NCBI RefSeq assembly: GCF_029227915.1
Contig: NC_079877.1
Span: 8,062,001-8,126,000, forward strand
Direction: 5' to 3'
DNA length: 64,000 bases
Source of the DNA: Hydractinia symbiolongicarpus
Taxonomy: Eukaryota; Cnidaria; Hydrozoa; Anthoathecata; Hydractiniidae
The notes under the pieces are model-generated. The model was not told where the DNA came from and did no database searches. It was given only the letters and a program-made list of their open reading frames with translations. How positions within the stretch are numbered: the stretch's first letter is position 1; each line of letters begins with the position of its first letter. Position numbers and translations under genes: made by a program. Positions 26,061 through 37,448 of this stretch are shown here, piece by piece.

Positions 26061-27420
26061 CGTACCATCATGTACTTAACGATATTTTTCCAATAATACC
26101 AGGTTGCATCGCTTTTAACTGTAAAACGATTGACTGAGGGATTTAATTGAACTGATTCTGGACTGTGACCTCATAAATTTTATAAGTGAGACAATTGGAC
26201 TCCTACAAATAACATTCTTTTTAATTTGACATGATTACCGGAACTCAGCGATTACACTGGGCGCTGGAGTAGCGCTTTCTTTTAAAAATTAAGATAAATA
26301 AGTCAATTTTTCGTGTGGGACCAATCCCAGCCGTTAGATCGCGCTGAAGAAATAAAGGCAGTTTCAAAAACTACATTTCATTGACTTTCTAACGGTATCA
26401 ATCCGTTCGAGTGACAACGGTTCAGTCACATACTCGTACTAACATGTATTTAGTGATTTTCTTCCGATATTACTAAGTTGTATTGCTTTTAACAGTGAAA
26501 CAATTGACTGAGGGAGTTAATTGAACTGATTCCGGACTGTGACCTTATAAATGTGAAAAATGAGCCAATTGTTCTCCAAGGAATAACATTCTTCTTAATT
26601 TGACATGATTGCTGGAACACAGCGATTACACAAGGCGCTTTGGAAGCGCTTCATTTAAAAATTTAGATAAATAAGTCAATCCTTACTGTGGGACCAATCC
26701 TAGCCGTTATCGCGAGCTGAAGAAATAGAGACAGTTTTAAAAACAACATTTCAATGGCTTTCTAACGGTATCAGTCCGTTTGAGTTACAACGGTTGCGTC
26801 ACATATTCGTACCAACATGTATTTAGCGATATTTTTCCGCTGTTGCTAGGTTGCATCGCCTTTAACAGTGAAACGATTGACTGTGGGACTTAAATGAACT
26901 GATTTTGGACTGAGACCTTATGAATGTGAAAGTGAGACAATTCGACTTCAAGAAATAACATTCTTCTTAACTTGACATGATTGCTGAAATTCAGAGATTA
27001 CACTGGCCGCTGTGGTAGCGCTTAATTTAAAAATTAAGATAAAAAATTCAGTTTTTACTGTGGGACCAATCCCAGCCGTTGGCGCGCGCTGAAGAAATAG
27101 AGACAGTTTCAAATACTACATTTCACTGACTTTCTAACGGTGTCAGTCCGTTTGCGTTACAACAGTTGGGTCACATATTCATACCAACATGTATTTAACG
27201 ATATTTTTTTGATATTACTAGGTTGCATCGCTTTTAACAGTGAAACGATTGACTCTGGAAATTAACTGAAGTAACTTTGGACTGTGACCTTATAAATGTG
27301 ATAAATGAGACAATTGGACTCCAAGAAATAACATTCTTCTTAATTTGACATGATTGTTGGAACTCAGCGATTACATTAGGCTCTGTGGTAGGGCTTTATT
27401 TAAAAATTTAGATAAATAAG
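26061..27420 (+). repeat. Monomers related to 20.9-21.9 kb (offset 5,499 bp)
   Basis: Landmarks 26,775 and 27,147 match 21,276 and 21,648 at 5,499 bp. Shared marks are TTTTTCCGCTGTTGCTAGG and AAATTCAGTTTTTACTG. The first monomer (26,028-26,402) is of a different type. Near 27,425 the text departs (TCTTTTTCTACTG rather than the truncation seen at 21,931). No genes were seen. Confidence 0.75.
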
Positions 27421-28150
27421 TCTTTTTCTACTGTGGGACCAAACCTGGCCGTTAGCATTCGCTGAATAAATAGGAACAGTTTCAAAGACTATATTTCATT
27501 GACTTTCTGACGGTATAAATCCGTTTCAATTACAATGGTTCCGTCACATATTCGTACCATCATGTACTTAACGATATTTTTCCAATAATACCAGGTTTCA
27601 TCGCCTTTAACTGTAAAGGATTGACTGAGGGATTTAATTGAACTGATTCTGGACTGTGACCTTATAAATTTTATAAGTGAGACAATTGGACTCCCAGAAA
27701 TAACATTCTTCTTAATTTGACATGATTGCCGGAACTCAGCGATTACACTGGGCGCTGTGGTAGCGCTTTCTTTTAAAAATTCAGATAAATAAGTTAATTT
27801 TTAGTGTGGGACCAATCCTGGCCCTTAGCACGCGCTGAATAAATAGGAACAGTTTCAAAGACTACATTTCATTGACTTTCTGGCGGTATAAACCCGTTTG
27901 AGTGACAACGGGTGCGTCACATATTCGTACCAAAATGTATTTAGTGATAGTATTCGGATGTCACTAGGTTGCATCGCTTTTAACAGTGAAACGTTTGAAT
28001 GTGGGACTTAATTGAACTGATTTTGGACTTGACCTTATAAATGTGATAAATGAGCTAGTTTGGCTACAAGAAATAACATTCTTCTTAATTTCACATGATT
28101 GCTGGAACTCAGCGATTTCACTGGGCGGTGTGGTAGCGTTTTATTTCAAA
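27421..28150 (+). repeat. Ordinary monomers before the tandem truncated pair
   Basis: Landmarks 27,520 and 27,893 are spaced normally (373 bp). The second carries AACCCGTTTGAGTGACAACG followed by GGTGCG, where most monomers have ATCCGT and GGTTGCG. The block resembles the types at 9.7 kb and 14.5 kb, with AAACCTGGCC and CTTTCTGGCGGTATAAA. No other feature was seen. Confidence 0.75.
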
Positions 28151-28700
28151 ATTAAGATAAATAAGTTATTTTTTACAACGGTTCAGTCACACATTCGTAC
28201 CAACATGTACTTAACGATATTTTTCCAATAATACCAGGTTGCATCGCTTTTAACAGTAAAACCATTGACTGTGGGACTTAATTGAACTGATTTTGGACTT
28301 TGACCTTATAAATGTGATAAATGAGCCAGTTTGGCTACAAGAAATAACATTCTTCTTAATTTTACATGATTGCTGGAACTCAGCGATTTCACTGGGCGGT
28401 GTGGTAGCGTTTTATTTCAAAATTAAGATAAATAAGTTATTTTTTACAACGGTTCAGTCACACATTCGTACCAACATGTACTTAACGATATTTTTCCAAT
28501 AATACCAGGTTGCATCGCTTTTAACAGTAAAACGATTGACTGTGGGACTTAATTGAACTGACTTTTGACTTTGACCTTATAAATGTGATAAATGAGCCAG
28601 TTGGACTCCAAGAAATAACATTCTTTTTAACTCGACATTATTATCGGAACTCAGCGATTACACTGGAACCTGTGGTAGGGCTTCATTTAAAAATTTAGTT
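28151..28700 (+). repeat. Tandem pair of 271-bp truncated monomers
   Basis: The junction TTATTTTTTAC joined to AACGGTTCAGTCAC occurs at about 28,175 and again 271 bp later at about 28,446. The interval between full landmarks 27,893 and 28,807 is 914 bp, which is 372 plus two units of 271. Both units share the TTTATTTCAAAATTAAG and CACACATTCGTACC variants. The truncated monomer therefore appears to have been duplicated as a unit. The same junction type is present singly at 21,931. Confidence 0.88.
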
Positions 28701-29620
28701 AGATAAGTTATTTTTTACTGTGGGACTAATCCTAGCCGTTATCGCGCACTGAAGAAATAGAGACAGGTTCAAAAACTCCATTTTATTGACTTTCTAACGG
28801 TATCAGTTCGTTTCAATTACAACGGTTCTGTCACATATTCGTACCATCATGTACTTAACGATGTTTTTTCAATAATACCAGGTTGCATCGCTTTTAACAG
28901 TAAAACGATTGACTGTGGGACTTAATTGAACTGACTTTTGACTTTGACCTTATAAATGTGATAAATGAGCTAATTGGACTCCAAGAAATAACATTCTTTT
29001 TAACTCGACATGATTACCGAAACTTAGCGATTACACTGGAACCTGTGGTAGCGCTTCATTTAAAATTTAATTAAATAAGTTATTTTTTACTGTGGGACCA
29101 ATCCTAGCCGTTATCGCACGCTGAAGAAATAGAGACACTTTCAAAAACTACATTTCATTGACTTTCCAACGGTGTCAGTCCGTTCATGTAACAACAGTTG
29201 CGTCACATATTCGTACGAACATGTATTAAGCGATATTTTTCTGACATTACTAGGTTGAATCGCTTTTAACAGTGAAACGATTGACTGAGGGACTTAATTG
29301 AACTGATTCTGTACTGTGACCTTATAAATGTGATAAATGAGACAATTGGACTCCAAGGAAAAACCTTCATCTTAATCTGACATGATTGCTGTAACTCAGC
29401 GATTATACTGGGCGCTATGGCAGCGCTTTATTTAAACATTTAGATAAATAAATCATTTTTTACTGTGGGACCAATCGTAGCCGTTATCGCGCGCTGAAGA
29501 AATAGAGGCACTTTCAAAAACTACATTTCATTGAATTTCTAACGGTGTCAGTCCGTTTAAGTTACAACGGTTGCGTCACATATTCGTACAAACATATATT
29601 TAGCGATATTTTCTGACATT
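28701..29620 (+). repeat. Monomers related to the start of the 8-monomer HOR
   Basis: Landmarks 28,807, 29,179 and 29,552 carry the variants seen at 15,679, 16,051 and 16,424. Examples are GAGACAGGTTCAAAAACTCC, GGTAACAACAGTTGCG-like text and ACCAATCGTAGCC. Divergence is greater than between the 2,985-bp copies. No genes were seen. Confidence 0.78.
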
Positions 29621-29644
29621 ACTAGGTTGCATCGCTTTTAACTG

Positions 29645-29665
29645 GGAAATGATTGACTGTGACCT
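29645..29665 (+). repeat. 29-bp deletion in monomer
   Basis: GGGAAATGATTGAATGTGGG is replaced by GGGAAATGATTGACTGTGACC. The 29 bp that normally separate ATTGA from CTGTGACC are lost. The landmark interval 29,552-29,895 falls to 343 bp. The related monomers at 16.5, 19.5, 22.8 and 24.7 kb are intact, so this loss is private to this copy. Confidence 0.88.
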
Positions 29666-30239
29666 TATAATTGTGACAAATGAGACAATTGGACTCCAAG
29701 GAAAAACATTCTTCTTAATTTGACATGATTGCTGTAACTCAGCGAATATACTGGGCGCTGTGGTACTGCTTTATTTAAAAGTTTATATAAATAAGTCATT
29801 TTTTACTGTGGGATCAATCCTGACCGTTAGCACGTGCTGAATAAATAGGAATAGTTTCCAAAACTACATTTCATTGATTTTCTAGCGGTATAATTCCGTT
29901 TGAGTTACAACGGTTGCGCCACATAATCCTACCAACATGTATTTAGCGATTTTTTTCTGATATTACTAGGTTGCATTGCTTTTAAAAGTGAAACGATTGA
30001 ATGTGGGACTTAATTGAGCTGATTTTGGACTGTGACCTTATAAATGTTATATGTGAGACAATTAGGCTTCTAGAAATAACATTCTTCTTAATTTGACATG
30101 ATTGCCGGAACTCAGCAGTTACACTGGGCGCTGTGGCAGCGCTTTAATTAAAAATTTAGATAAAAAAGTCATTTTTGTACTGTGGCACCAATCCTAGCCG
30201 TTACCGCGCGCTGAAGAAATAGAGACAGTTTCAAAAACT

Positions 30240-30308
30240 ACATTTCATTGACTTCTTGGCAGTATCAATTCAAATACTATATTTTACTGACTTTCTAACG
30301 GTATCAGT
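30240..30308 (+). repeat. Very short monomer fragment, about 40 bp
   Basis: CTTCTTGGCAGTATCAATTC jumps straight back to TTCAAATACTATATTTTACTG. The CATTTCATTGAC region is thus read twice within about 40 bp (landmark positions about 30,269 and 30,308). This marks the left edge of the half-monomer zone. Confidence 0.8.
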
Positions 30309-30424
30309 CCCTTTGAGTTACAACGGTTCCGTCACATACTCGTACCAACATGTATTTAGCGATTTTTTTCTGATATTACTAGGTTGCATTGCTTTTAACA
30401 GTGAAACCATCGACTTTGGGACTT

Positions 30425-30455
30425 ATTTGTACTGATTCTGTCAATTGGACTCCAT
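30425..30455 (+). repeat. About 31-bp deletion in monomer
   Basis: CTGATTCTG is joined to TCAATTGGACTCC. The GACTGTGACCTTATAAATCTG stretch, present in the otherwise similar monomer at about 40,830, is missing. The landmark interval 30,308-30,651 is 343 bp. Confidence 0.82.
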
Positions 30456-30937
30456 GGAATAACGTTCTTCTTAATTCGACATGATTGCTGGAATTCAGCG
30501 AGTACAGTAGGCTCTGTGGTTGCGCTTTATTTTAAAATTTAGATAAATAAGTCTTTTTTTACTGTGGGTTCAATCCTGGCCGTTAGCACACCCTGAAGAA
30601 ATAGAGACATTCTCAAAAACTAAATTTCATTGACTTCTTGGCGGTATCAATCCGTTTGAGTTACAACGGTTGCGTCACATATTTGTACCACATGTGTTTA
30701 GTGATATTTTTCCTAATACTAAGTTATATCGCTTTTAACAGTGAAACGATTGACTCTGTGACTTAATTAAAGTAACTTTGGACTGTGACCTTATAAATGT
30801 GATAAGTGAGCCAACTGGAACCCAAAAAATATCATTCTTCTTATCTTGACATGATTGCCGGAACTCATCCATTACACCGGGTGCTGTGGTAGCGTTTCAT
30901 TTAAAAATTTAGACAAATAAGTCATTTTGTACTGTGG

Positions 30938-31119
30938 CTGTGGGATTTAATTGAACTGATTTTGAACTGTGACCTTATGAATGTGATAAATGAGACAATT
31001 GGACTCCAAGGAGTAAAATTCTTAATTTGACATGATTGCCGTAACTCAGCGATTATACTGGGCGCTGTGGTAGCGCTTTTTTTAAAAAATATAAATAAAT
31101 AAGCCATTTTTTAATGTGG
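30938..31119 (+). repeat. Half-monomer 1 (182 bp)
   Basis: TTTTGTACTGTGG (ending at 30,937) is joined to CTGTGGGATTTAATTG. The half of the monomer from ACCAATCC through the CCGTT/AACGG dyad, TTGCGTCAC and CATGTATTT up to CGATTGA is absent. The remaining half keeps TGTGACCTTATGAATG, CAATTG and the GCGCT/AGCGC dyad. CTGTGG is present at both original positions, so recombination between these short repeats explains the loss. Confidence 0.9.
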
Positions 31120-32238
31120 GACCAATCCGAGCCGTTATCGCGCGCTTAATAAATAGGAACAGTTTCAAAAACTACATTTCATTGACTTTCCAACAGTATC
31201 AATCCGTGTGAGTTACAGTGGTTGCGTCACATATTTGTACGAACATGTTTTTAGTGACATTTTTCCGATATTACTAAGTTGTATCGCTTTTAACAGTGAA
31301 ACGATTGACTGTGGAACTTAACTGAACTAAATTTGGACTGTGACCTTATAAATGTGATAAGTGAACCAACTGGACTTCAAGAAATAACTTTCTTCTTAAT
31401 TTGACATGATTGCCGGAACTCAGTGATTACACTGGGCGCTGTGGTAGCGCTTCATTCAAATATTTAAATAAATAAGTCATTTTTTACTGTGGGACAAATC
31501 CTAGCCGTTAGCGCGCGTTGAAGAAGAAGAGACAGTTTCAAATACTATATTTCATTGACTTCTTGGCGGTATCAATCCGTTTGAGTTACAACAGTTGCGT
31601 CACATATTCGTACCATCATGTAATTAACGATATTTTTCAAATATTACCAGGCTGCATCGCTTTTAACGGTAAAACGATTGACTGTAGGATTAATTGAACT
31701 GATACTGGACTGTGACCTTATAAATGTGATAAATGAGCCAGTTGGTCTCCAAGGAATAACATTCTTCTTAATTTGACATGATTGCTTGAATTCAGCGATT
31801 ACATTAGGCTCTGTGGTAGCGCTTTATTTAGAAATTTAGATAATTAAGTCTTTCTTTACTGTGGGTTCAATCCTGGCCGTTAGCACACGCTGAAGAAATA
31901 GAGACATTCTCAAAAACTACATTTCATTGACTTCTTGGCGGTATCAATCCGTTTGAGTTACAACAGTTGCGTCACATACTCGTACCGACATGTACTTAGT
32001 AATTTTTTCTCCGATATTACCAAGTTGTGTCGCTTCTAGCTGTGCAGCGATTGACTGTGGGACTTAATTGAACTGATTCTGGACTGTGACCTTATAAATC
32101 TGATAAATGAGCCAATTGGACTCCATGGAATAACGTTCTTCTTATTTCGACATTATTGCCGGAACTCATCCATTACACCGGATGCTGTGGTAGCGTTTCA
32201 TTTAAAAATTTAGATAAATAAGTCATTTTGTACTGTGA

Positions 32239-32423
32239 CTGTGGGATTTAATTGAATTGATTCTGGACTGTGACCTTATGAATGTGATAAATGAGCCAGT
32301 TGGTCTCCAAGGAATAACATTTTTCTTAATTTGACATGATTGTTTGAATTCAGCGATTACATTAGGCTCTGTGGCAGCGCTTTATTTAAAAATTTAGATA
32401 AAAAAGTAGTTTTTGTACTGTGT
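32239..32423 (+). repeat. Half-monomer 2 (about 185 bp)
   Basis: Same junction as at 30,938 with one base changed (ACTGTGACTGTGGG). It lies 1,301 bp, or 3.5 monomers, after half-monomer 1. It carries GAGCCAGTTGGTCTCC and a GGCTCTGTGGCAGCGC form of the dyad, so its body differs from half-monomer 1 although the breakpoint is the same. Confidence 0.9.
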
Positions 32424-33168
32424 GACCACTCCTAGCCGTTATCGCGCGCTTAATAAATAGGAACAGTTTCAAAAACTACATTTCATTGACTTTCCAACAG
32501 TATCAATCCGTGTGAGTTTCAGTGGTTGCGTCACATATTTGTACGAACATGTTGTTAGTGACATTTTTCCGATATTACTAAGTTGTATCGCTTTTAACAG
32601 TGAAACGATTGACTGTGGAACTTAACTGAACTAAATTTGGACTGTGACCTTATAAATGTGATAAGTGAACCAACTGGACTTCAAGAAATAACTTTCTTCT
32701 TAATTTGACATGATTGCCGGAACTCAGTGATTACACTGGGCGCTGTGGTAGCGCTTCATTCAAATATTTAAATAAATAAGTCATTTTTTACTGTGGGACA
32801 AATCCTAGCCGTTAGCGCGCGTTGAAGAAGAAGAGACAGTTTCAAATACTATATTACATTGACTTCTTGGCGGTATCAATCCGTTTGAGTTACAACAGTT
32901 GCGTCACATATTCGTACCATCATGTACTTAACGACATTTTTCAAATATTACCAGGCTGCATCGCTTTTAACGGTAAAACGATTGACTGTAGGATTAATTG
33001 AACTGATACTGGACTGTGACCTTATAAATGTGATAAGTGAGCCAACTGAACCCCAAGAAATATCATTCTTCTTAATTTGACATTATTGCCGGAACTCATC
33101 CATTACACCGGATGCTGTGGTAGCGTTTCATTTAAAAATTTAGATAAATAAGTCATTTTGTACTGTGA

Positions 33169-33353
33169 CTGTGGGATTTAATTGAACTGATTCTGGACTG
33201 TGACCTTATGAATGTGATAAATGAGCCAGTTGGTCTCCAAGGAATAACATTTTTCTTAATTTGACATGATTGCTCGAATTCAGCGATTACATTAGGCTCT
33301 GTGGCAGCGCTTTATTTAAAAATTTAGATAAAAAAGTAGTTTTTGTACTGTGT
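33169..33353 (+). repeat. Half-monomer 3 (about 185 bp)
   Basis: Near-identical to half-monomer 2 and 930 bp (2.5 monomers) after it. The following monomer begins TGTGACCACTCC, as it does after half-monomer 2. These two and half-monomer 4 share the ACTGTGACTGTGGG junction variant. Confidence 0.9.
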
Positions 33354-33430
33354 GACCACTCCTAGCCGTTATCGCGCGCTGAAGAAATAGAGACAGTTTC
33401 AGAAACTCCACTTCATTGACTTTCTAACGG

Positions 33431-36400
33431 TATCAGTTCGTTTCAGTTACAACGGTTCCGTCACATATTCGTACCATCATGTACTTAACGATATTTTTCA
33501 AATATTACCAGGCTGCATCGCTTTTAACGGTAAAACGATTGACTGTAGGATTAATTGAACTGATACTGGACTGTGACCTTATAATTATGATAAATGAGCC
33601 AATTAGACTCCAAGGAATAACATTCTTCTTAATTTCACATGATTATTGCAATTCAGCGATTACATTAGGCTCTGTGGTAGCGCTTCATTTAAAAATTTTG
33701 AAAATTAAGTCATTTTTTACTATGGGACCAATCCTAGCCGTCATCGCGCGCTGAAGAAATAGAGCCTTTGTCAAAATCTACATTTCATTGACTTTATAAC
33801 AGTGTCAGTCCGTTTAAGTTACAACGGTTGCGTCACATATTCGTACCAACATGTATTTAGCGATATTATTCGGTAATTACTAGGTTGGATCGCTTTTAAC
33901 AGTGACACGATTGACTGTGGGACGTAGTTGAACTGATTCTGGACTGTGACCTTATAAATGTGATAAATGAGCCAATTGGACTCCAAGGAATAATATTCTT
34001 CTTAATTTGACATGATTGCTGGAATTCAACGATTACATTAGGCTCTGTGGTAGCGCCCTATTTAAAAAGTTAGATAAATAAGGCTTTTTTTACAGTGGGA
34101 CCAATCCTGGCGGTTAGCACGCGCTGAACAAACAGGAACAGTTTCAAAGACTACATTTCATTGACTTTCTAACAGTGTCAATCCGTTTCAGTTACAACGG
34201 TTGCGTCAGATATTCGTACCAACATGTATTTAGCGATAGTATTCGGATATTACTAGGTTGCATCGCTTTTAACAGTGAAACGTTTGCCTGTAGGACTTAA
34301 TTGAACTGATTTTGGACTTTGACCTTATAAATGTGATAAATGAGCCAGTTTGACTACAAGACATAACATTGTTCTTAATTTGACATGATTGCTTGAATTC
34401 AGCGATTACATTAGGCTCTGTGGTAGCCCTTTATTTAAAAATTTAAGTAAATAAGTCTTTCTTTACTTTGGGACCAATCCTGGCAGTTAGCACACGCTGA
34501 AGAAATAGAGACATTCTCAAAAACTACATTTTATTCACTTCTTGGCGGTATCAATCCATTTGAGTTACAACGGTTGCGTCACATATTCGTACCGACATGT
34601 ATTTAGCGATAGTACTCGGATATTACTTGGTTGCATCGCTTTTAACAGTGAAACGTTTGCCTGTGGGATTTAATTGAACTGATTTATGACTTTGACCTTA
34701 TAAATGTGATAAATGAGCCAGCTGGTCTCCAAGGAAAAATATTCTTCTTAATTTGACATGATTGCTTGAATTCAGCGATTACATTAGGCTCTGTGGTAGC
34801 GCTTTATTTTAAAATTTAGATAAATAAGTCTTTTTTTACTGTGGGTTCAATCCTGGCCGTTAGCACACGCTGAAGAAATAGAGACATTCTCAAAAACTAC
34901 ATTTCATTGACTTCTTGGCGGTATCAATCCGTTTGAGTTACAACAGTTGCGTCACATACTCGTACCGACATGTACTTAGTAATTTTTTCTCCGATATTAC
35001 CAAGTTGTGTCGCTTCTAGCTGTGCAGCGATTGACTGTGGGACTTAATTGAACTGATTCTGGACTGTGACCTTATAAATCTGATAAATGAGCCAATTGGA
35101 CTCCATGGAATAACGTTCTTCTTATTTCGACATGATTGCTGGAATTCAGCGAGTACAGTAGGCTCTGTGGTAGCGCTTTACTTAAAATTTTAGATAAATA
35201 AGTCTTCTTTTACTGTGGGATCAATCCTGGCCGTTAGCACACGCTGAAGAAACAGAGACATTCTCAAATACTACATTTCATTGACTTCTTGGCGGTGTCA
35301 ATCTGTTTGAGTTACAACGGTTGCGTCACATATTCGTACCACATGTGTTTAGTGATATTTTTCCGATATTACTAAGTTATATCGCTTTTAACAGTGAAAC
35401 AATTGACTCTGGGACTTAATTCAAGTAACTTTGAACTGTGACCTTATAAATGTGATAAGTGAGCCAACTGAACCCCAAGAAATATCATTCTTCTTAATTT
35501 GACATTATTGCCGGAACTCATCCATTACACCGGATGCTGTGGTAGCGTTTCATTTAAAAATTTAGATAAATAAGTCATTTTGTACTGTGACTGTGGGATT
35601 TAATTGAACTGATTCTGGACTGTGACCTTATGAATGTGATAAATGAGCCAGTTGGTCTCCAAGGAATAACATTTTTCTTAATTTGACATGATTGCTCGAA
35701 TTCAGCGATTACATTAGGCTCTGTGGCAGCGCTTTATTTAAAAATTTAGATAAAAAAGTAGTTTTTGTACTGTGTGACCAATCCTAGCCGTCATCGCGCG
35801 CTGAAGAAATAGAGCCTTTGTCAAAATCTACATTTCATTGACTTTGTAACAGTGTCAGTCCGTTTAAGTTACAACGGTTGCGTCACATATTCGTACCAAC
35901 ATGTATTTAGCGATATTATTCGGTAATTACTAGGTTGGATCACTTTTAACAGTGACACGATTGACTGTGGGACGTAGTTGAACTGATTCTGGACTGTGAC
36001 CTTATAAATGTGATAAATGAGCCAATTGGACTCCAAGGAATAATATTCTTCTTAATTTGACATGATTGCTGGAATTCAGCGATTACATTAGGCTCTGTGG
36101 TAGCGCTTTATTTAAAAAGTTAGATAAATAAGGCTTTTTTTACAGTGGGACCAATCCTGGCGGTTAGCACGCGCTGAACAAACAGGAGCAGTTTCAAAGA
36201 CTACATTTCATTGACTTTCTAACAGTGTCAATCCGTTTCAGTTAAAACGGTTGCGTCAGATATTCGTACCAACATGTATTTAGCGATAGTATTCGGATAT
36301 TACTAGGTTGCATCGCTTTTAACAGTGAAACGTTTGCCTGTAGGACTTAATTGAACTGATTTTGGACTTTGACCTTATAAATGTGATAAATGAGCCAGTT

Positions 36401-37240
36401 TGACTACAAGACATAACATTCTTCTTAATTTGACATGATTGCTTGAATTCAGCGATTACATTAGGCTCTGTGGTAGCCCTTTATTTAAAAATTTAAGTAA
36501 ATAAGTCTTTCTTTACTGTGGGACCAATCCTGGCCGTTAGCACACGCTGAAGAAATAGAGACATTCTCAAAAACTACATTTTATTCACTTCTTGGCGGTA
36601 TCAATCCATTTGAGTTACAACGGTTGCGTCACATATTCGTACCGACATGTATTTAGCGATAGTACTCGGTTATTACTTGGTTGCATCGCTTTTAACAGTG
36701 AAACGTTTGCCTGTGGGATTTAATTGAACTGATTTTGGACTTTGACCTTATAAATGTGATAAATGAGCCAGCTGGTCTCCAAGGAAAAATATTCTTCTTA
36801 ATTTGACATGATTGCTTGAATTCAGCGATTACATTAGGCTCTGTGGTAGCGCTTTATTTTAAAATTTAGATAAATAAGTCTTTTTTTACTGTGGGTTCAA
36901 TCCTGGCCGTTAGCACACGCTGAAGAAATAGAGACGATCTCAAAAAGTACATTTCATTGACTTCTTGGCGGTATTAATCCGTTTGAGTTACAACAGTTGC
37001 GTCACATATTTGTACCACATGTGTTTAGTGACATTTTTCCGATATTACTAAGTTATATCGCTTTTAACAGTGAAACGATTGACTCTGGGACTTAATTGAA
37101 GTAACTTTGGACTGTGACCTTATAAATGTGATAAGTGAGCCAACTGGACCCCAAGAAATATCATTCTTCTTATCTTGACATGATTGCCAGAACTCATCCA
37201 TTACACCGGGTGCTGTGGTAGCGTTTCATTTAAAAATTTA
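33431..37240 (+). repeat. 5.5-monomer (2,050-bp) HOR, two copies
   Basis: Landmarks 33,809, 34,182, 34,555 and 34,928 match 35,859, 36,232, 36,605 and 36,978 at a constant 2,050 bp. Marks are GAGCCTTTGTC, GCGTCAGATATTCG and AATCCATTTGAG. The second copy departs near 37,000, where the CGTACCGACATGTACTTAG monomer of the first copy is replaced by TTTGTACCACATGTG. A further 2,980-bp spacing links 31,981 and 34,961. Confidence 0.85.
35591..35775 (+). repeat. Half-monomer 4 (about 185 bp)
   Basis: Same junction variant as half-monomers 2 and 3, 2,422 bp (6.5 monomers) after half-monomer 3. It is followed by TGTGACCAATCC and then the GAGCCTTTGTC monomer that also occurs at 33,762. Confidence 0.9.
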
Positions 37241-37266
37241 GACAAATAAGTCATTTTGTACTGTGG

Positions 37267-37448
37267 CTGTGGGATTTAATTGAACTGATTCTGGACTGTG
37301 ACCTTATGAATGTGATAAATGAGACAATTGGACTCCAAGGAATAAAATTCTTAATTTGACATGATTGCTGTAACTCAGTGATTATACTGGGTGCTGTGGT
37401 AGCGCTTTTTTTAAAAAATATAAATAAATAAGCCATTTTTTATTGTGG
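37267..37448 (+). repeat. Half-monomer 5 (182 bp)
   Basis: Junction ACTGTGGCTGTGGG as in half-monomer 1, 1,676 bp (4.5 monomers) after half-monomer 4. It begins a run of 2,046-bp HORs. The body lacks a few bases, with AATAAAATTCTTAATTTG in place of AATAACATTCTTCTTAATTTG. This mark is shared with half-monomers 1, 6 and 7. Confidence 0.9.

Larger units (their letters stand above)
30650..33430 (+). repeat. 3.5-monomer (1,304-bp) HOR with half-monomers
   Basis: Landmarks 31,203 and 31,576 match 32,507 and 32,880 at 1,304 bp. Shared marks are TTTGTACGAACATG, TGTGGAACTTAACTG and GAAGAAGAAGAGACAG. The unit consists of three full monomers plus one half. The next step is only 2.5 monomers (930 bp), so one full monomer was lost or gained. 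Confidence 0.82.

Noticed and set aside
28043-28502. Two plus-strand open frames of 62 and 69 codons (28043-28231, 28293-28502)
   Set aside because: They span the tandem 271-bp truncated monomers. Deletion of a stop-rich part of the monomer opens the frame, and the repeat gives two near-identical products. No sign of a real protein.
30922-31107. Minus-strand open frames over half-monomers (30922-31107, 37251-37436, 39297-39482)
   Set aside because: Each coincides with a 182-bp half-monomer and exists because the deletion removed stops. They are conserved only because the HOR was copied.
33479-33754. Longest open frame, 91 codons, plus strand
   Set aside because: Lies wholly inside satellite monomers, and the same frame is broken in close relatives at 32.9 and 37.9 kb. 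No recognisable motif.
34840-34870. GGTTCAATCCT near 34,855 (also about 30,568, 31,866, 36,895, 38,940 and 40,987) resembles a tRNA B box
   Set aside because: Ten of eleven positions fit, but the flanks cannot form a T-arm, there is no convincing A box or acceptor stem, and most monomers read GGACCAATCC instead. Likely chance; a tRNA-gene search would settle it.
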